In this document: piece after piece, positions 6,737 through 9,182 of the stretch
Numbering within the stretch: position 1 is the stretch's first letter
How the letters are laid out: each line of letters opens with the position of its first letter
Assembly (NCBI GenBank): GCA_964642505.1
Contig: CAZXQY010000099.1
Coordinates: 1 to 9,182 of the forward strand
Direction: 5' to 3'
Length of the DNA: 9,182 bases
DNA from: TMED69 sp964642505
GTDB lineage: Bacteria; Pseudomonadota; Gammaproteobacteria; Ga0077536
Position numbers and translations under genes: made by a program
Notes under the pieces: model-generated
What the model saw: the letters and a program-made list of their open reading frames with translations, nothing else
Told to the model about the DNA's origin: nothing
Databases searched by the model: none

Positions 6737-7951
6737 TTAACCAATTAATCCTTGATAATAATCCATCAGAATCTTAGCTACTTCAGGCCGAGCAAATTCT
6801 GGAGGCAAATGCCTTCCTTGTTGAAGCAGTTCCCTGACTCGCGAACCAGAGAGTAACACAAAATCACCTGGCGAATGGTCGGTTGCATCTTTCATCATGA
6901 CCACCTTTTTTAATTTTTTTGAATAAGCAGTATGATCAGCTTCAAAAATCTCTATTTCCAAAGCATTACACACGTTTTCAGAATGAAATATTTCTTGCGC
7001 TTCAAAAGGAGAATAATAGTCACCGACCCCGGCATGGTCTCTACCTACAATTAAATGGGTGCAACCGGCGTTTTGCCTAATTATAGAATGCAATAATGCT
7101 TCCCTAGGGCCTGCGTAAAGCATATCGAAACCATATCCGCTTACGATGACGGTATTCGGCTCAAAATATATTTCCACCATTTTTCTAATCGCACTGTCCC
7201 GCACGTCGGCCGGTATATCTCCTTCTTTTAATTTACCCAACAGCATATGTATAAGAACACCATCCGCACCTACTCGTTCCTTCGCGATCTTGCATAATTC
7301 TTCGTGAGCCCTATGCATCGGGTTCCGCGTTTGAAAAGCAACTACTTTTGTCCAATTTCGCTCTAGAAATTTCGCTCTAATCTGAGGTGCAGTTTGAAAG
7401 GTTTTGGGAAATAATTCCTCATAGAAGCTATAATTCTTGACTACCACCTCTCCAGCAATCAGCACATTACCTTGGCTGAGAAAGTTGGCAACACCGGGGT
7501 GACGTTTATCCGAGGTACCGTAAATCTTTGTTGCCATTGTCTCCATTTCGGAATCGGTGAAACTTTCGACGGAATCAACTTTCTGATACGCCAAAATCGG
7601 ATGCCCTACTTGATTAGGATCTTTAAGAGCCAAATAACCTCCCACCTTCACGCCGTCAGCAGACTCTACTAAATTTAAAACCGGAATCGGCCACATAAGG
7701 CCATTAGTCATCTTCATTTCATCACAGATAGAAAAGGAGTCTTTTTTGTCATGAAAACCCTTCAAAGGACAAAAATATCCTGCTCCGAGCATCACCAAAT
7801 TTGCAGCCGCCGCCGGGCCAACTAAAACAGATTCAACCCCATTTTGTTTCGAAGGGTGAAATAAACTAGCGTGTATACTGTCATTTTCCAGACAGGAAAA
7901 CAGTTCACCACCACCATAAGCACTTATCAATTTAACGGAATTTTCCAGCAA
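6737..7951 (-). CDS. sat: ATP sulfurylase, homomeric Sat type
   Basis: Sat interconverts ATP plus sulfate with adenosine 5'-phosphosulfate (APS) plus pyrophosphate. In sulfur oxidisers it runs in reverse to make ATP from APS; in assimilation it activates sulfate. The 404-residue protein carries QTRNPMHRAHE (207-217; nucleotide-binding QTRN and the HxxH pair H213/H216), LLGKLKEGDIP (237-247), GYGFDMLYAGPREA (272-285) and GRDHAGVGDYY (303-313). The C-terminus ends VAKILMDYYQ. From memory these blocks match Sat of Allochromatium vinosum closely. There is no C-terminal APS-kinase domain, and it is unrelated to heteromeric CysDN. The start is TTG at 7951, with GGGG (7962-7959) 7 nt upstream inside the end of the Nudix gene; CTG at 7948 is the alternative. 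It lies between Nudix (4-nt gap) and hinT (12-nt gap). No apr, dsr or cys genes are visible, so the direction of the reaction is not settled. Confidence 0.95.
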   Translation of the reverse strand: MLENSVKLISAYGGGELFSCLENDSIHASLFHPSKQNGVESVLVGPAAAANLVMLGAGYFCPLKGFHDKKDSFSICDEMKMTNGLMWPIPVLNLVESADGVKVGGYLALKDPNQVGHPILAYQKVDSVESFTDSEMETMATKIYGTSDKRHPGVANFLSQGNVLIAGEVVVKNYSFYEELFPKTFQTAPQIRAKFLERNWTKVVAFQTRNPMHRAHEELCKIAKERVGADGVLIHMLLGKLKEGDIPADVRDSAIRKMVEIYFEPNTVIVSGYGFDMLYAGPREALLHSIIRQNAGCTHLIVGRDHAGVGDYYSPFEAQEIFHSENVCNALEIEIFEADHTAYSKKLKKVVMMKDATDHSPGDFVLLSGSRVRELLQQGRHLPPEFARPEVAKILMDYYQGLIG

Positions 7952-7955
7952 AAAA

Positions 7956-8531
7956 CTACCCCAGTACCGCCCGTACCACGAATCTGCTAGAGGAACCTTC
8001 TCTTATTATATCTCCGGTGTGAAGATTAAAAGTACCCTTAGACCGATCGTCGAAAAAAAACTTCAAAGAATGAGTGATAGTCGGAAAAGCTATATTTTCC
8101 CAGGGAATTTCGCCTTGCTCGTATAACCGACAATCCAAAGTTTCTTCGCCAGGAGAGAAATTTGGAGACACTAGATTGGACAAAAAAATCATGTAAACTT
8201 GATTTATCTGAGGAAGATTAAAAAGCGCGTACAACTTGCTCTCTACAACATCAGTACACGCCTCTTCCTTGGTCTCTCTCTCGGCAGCTTCTAGGGTAGT
8301 TTCACCATTTTCCATAAATCCAGCGGGCAACGTCCACAAACCATACCGAGGCTCGATGGCTCTCCGGCACATAAGTACACTTTCGTTCCAAATCGGTATG
8401 CAACCAGCCACAATTTTCGGATTATCGTAGAAAACATCACCGCATTCCGCACAGCAAAATCTCTCTCGATTATCGCCTTGAGGTGTCTTATACACTATGT
8501 TCGACGATCCGCAAGAACTACAAAATCGCAT
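7956..8531 (-). CDS. Nudix hydrolase with N-terminal zinc ribbon
   Basis: This enzyme hydrolyses a nucleoside diphosphate linked to another moiety; the substrate is not known from sequence. The N-terminus is a zinc ribbon (C4, C7, C27 or C26, C30) of the Nudix_N_2 type, followed by the conserved DNPKIVAGCIP. The Nudix box at 71-93 reads G-x5-E-x7-RETKEEAC: the catalytic REx2EE core is intact, while the usual Gly after the EE pair is Cys, which I believe is normal in this subfamily. FNLPQINQVYM (104-114) and FSPGEE (125-130) are also subfamily hallmarks. The plant relative AtNUDX23 acts on FAD and ADP-ribose, so a dinucleotide pyrophosphatase role is a reasonable guess. The 191-residue length is typical. 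It is first in the Nudix-sat-hinT string, has an ATG start with only a weak, distant AAGGG upstream, and is divergent from hemH. Confidence 0.9.
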   Translation of the reverse strand: MRFCSSCGSSNIVYKTPQGDNRERFCCAECGDVFYDNPKIVAGCIPIWNESVLMCRRAIEPRYGLWTLPAGFMENGETTLEAAERETKEEACTDVVESKLYALFNLPQINQVYMIFLSNLVSPNFSPGEETLDCRLYEQGEIPWENIAFPTITHSLKFFFDDRSKGTFNLHTGDIIREGSSSRFVVRAVLG

Positions 8532-8566
8532 ATCCGAAAGAAACCCTTTTTCTAAACATTAGTGAT

Positions 8567-8578
8567 GATAAACTTATC
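8567..8578. promoter_or_regulatory. Inverted repeat, possible operator
   Basis: GATAA-AC-TTATC is a perfect 5-bp inverted repeat with a 2-nt centre, in the divergent Nudix/hemH region. It resembles half-sites of a Fur box (GATAAT...ATTATC) but the spacer is one base short. Iron control of ferrochelatase would make sense, but the match is weak and such short repeats arise by chance in A+T-rich DNA. Confidence 0.22.
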
Positions 8579-8586
8579 GGAGGAGG

Positions 8587-8694
8587 ATGATGTCTCGACA
8601 AATTTATACGACATGTTGCAAACATCAACTGATACCGATTCAATCCAATATGACTGTGACGAGTTTGGCATTAATCAGCTTTGATGTAAATTAG
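8587..8694 (+). CDS. Possible 35-residue small ORF upstream of hemH
   Basis: A short frame starts at one of two adjacent ATGs (8587, 8590), directly after GGAGGAGG (8579-8586), the strongest Shine-Dalgarno-like sequence in the window. GGAGG at 8579-8583 is 6 nt from the second ATG. The predicted peptide begins MMSRQIYTTCCKHQ and ends LISFDVN before TAG. It has two adjacent Cys and no clear hydrophobic signal or known domain. It lies 91 nt upstream of the hemH ATG, so it could be a leader peptide, an unrelated small protein or chance. A candidate minus-strand promoter for the Nudix gene falls inside it. I do not recognise it. Confidence 0.3.
   Translation: MMSRQIYTTCCKHQLIPIQSNMTVTSLALISFDVN
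8603..8608 (-). promoter_or_regulatory. Candidate -10 box for the Nudix-sat-hinT string
   Basis: On the minus strand TATAAA (8608-8603) matches the sigma-70 -10 consensus at 5 of 6 bases and would start RNA about 65 nt before the Nudix ATG. No good -35 sits at 17 nt; the nearest TTGATG is 14 nt away. It is a weak call. Confidence 0.28.
8665..8692 (+). promoter_or_regulatory. Candidate sigma-70 promoter for hemH
   Basis: TTGGCA (8665-8670, 5 of 6 to TTGACA) and TAAATT (8687-8692, 4 of 6 to TATAAT) lie 16 nt apart. Transcription would begin near 8699 and leave an 85-90 nt leader before the hemH ATG. That leader contains nested inverted arms ACTTAA (8719-8724)/TTAAGT (8756-8761) around TGGG/CCCA. 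This is a consensus match only, and it overlaps the end of the small ORF. Confidence 0.3.
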
Positions 8695-8785
8695 GATGCC
8701 GTTTAATATGTAAGAAGCACTTAATGGGATAGCAAATAAGCCTGCCCACCTTGTCTTAAGTTTGTGGAGATTGAGAAAAGTAAAT

Positions 8786-9182
8786 ATGAGTAATTTCAAG
8801 GGTTTTAAGAATTTTAAACACGGGGAAAACGTCCAAACCGGGATTCTCATCTGCAATCTCGGCACTCCCGACGCTGCGACTAGCAAGGCCGTCAGGCGAT
8901 ACTTAGCAGAATTTCTCAGTGACCCTAGGATCGTCGAATTACCTCGATTTCTTTGGTTACCACTTTTACACGGTATAATTTTAAACGTCCGCCCTAAAAG
9001 ATCGGCTAAAGCATACGCAAAAATTTGGACAGACTCTGGTTCTCCTTTACTACTTCACTCTCTGAATTTGCGAAAAAAACTGGAAAATAGTGTCGACAGA
9101 GATTGGCTCACTTTTGAACTGGGCATGAGATACGGCAACCCTTCTATCGAGACCGCATTAGACAATCTGATAGAGAGAGGAT
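8786..9182 (+). CDS. hemH: Ferrochelatase, 5' part only
   Basis: HemH inserts Fe2+ into protoporphyrin IX to make protoheme, the last step of classical heme synthesis. The first 132 codons are present and the rest lies beyond the right edge. Diagnostic blocks are TGILICNLGTPDAATSKAVR (18-37), YLAEFLSDPRIVELPR, WLPLLHGIILNVRPKRSAKAYAKIW, SGSPLL and FELGMRYGNPSIETA, which line up with E. coli HemH (GILLANLGTPDAPT, FLSDRRVV, GGSPL, LGMSYGSPS). The catalytic His and Glu are in the missing part. About 12 more residues precede TGIL than in E. coli. The ATG at 8786 has GGAG 16 nt upstream (8766-8769) and GAGA nearer; in-frame TTGs at 8762 and 8771 are possible alternatives. It is divergent from the Nudix gene. 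Confidence 0.93.
   Translation, partial: MSNFKGFKNFKHGENVQTGILICNLGTPDAATSKAVRRYLAEFLSDPRIVELPRFLWLPLLHGIILNVRPKRSAKAYAKIWTDSGSPLLLHSLNLRKKLENSVDRDWLTFELGMRYGNPSIETALDNLIERG

Noticed and set aside
8671..8886. Open frame of about 71 codons on the minus strand
   Set aside because: It is antisense to the beginning of hemH and the leader. It shows no family resemblance and has no ribosome site, whereas hemH on the other strand is clearly recognisable.

Overview
The window looks like a chromosomal core region of a gammaproteobacterium with moderately low G+C (about 42% where I sampled by hand). The main evidence is the arrangement rhlB <- -> trxA -> rho, which is the same as in Escherichia coli (there with rhoL between trxA and rho). 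Rho itself is nearly collinear with the E. coli protein. The gene neighbours lptM-lysA and DUF4124-ntrB are also seen in pseudomonads and relatives. No rRNA, tRNA, insertion sequence, phage gene or CRISPR array was found.

Layout. Positions 1-4478 hold a tight leftward gene string read as rhlB, lptM, lysA, a secreted DUF4124 protein and ntrB; ntrB runs off the left edge. Junctions are 1-17 nt except the 65-nt gap before ntrB. Positions 4542-6349 hold rightward trxA and rho, separated by a 224-nt leader with a candidate sigma-70 promoter and a perfect 10-bp hairpin. Positions 6380-8531 hold a second leftward string read as a zinc-ribbon Nudix hydrolase, sat (ATP sulfurylase) and a HinT-type HIT protein. 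A divergent 254-nt intergenic region at 8532-8785 carries a small ORF with a strong ribosome binding site and some weak regulatory signals. Rightward hemH (ferrochelatase) then runs off the right edge.

How the genes fit together. RhlB, thioredoxin and Rho are general RNA-decay, redox and transcription-termination functions. LysA makes lysine, and NtrB is the nitrogen-status kinase of the NtrBC pair. Sat most resembles the homomeric enzyme of sulfur-oxidising gammaproteobacteria such as Allochromatium, so the organism may be a sulfur oxidiser. Its neighbours HIT and Nudix both handle adenosine-containing nucleotides.

Main oddity. The only well-placed ATG of ntrB (1021) is followed by an in-frame TAG at codon 4, although the next 336 codons are intact and keep every kinase motif. 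TAG ends five of the nine complete genes here, so it is a normal stop in this genome. I saw no clear new defence or mobile system; most of this window is ordinary housekeeping sequence.
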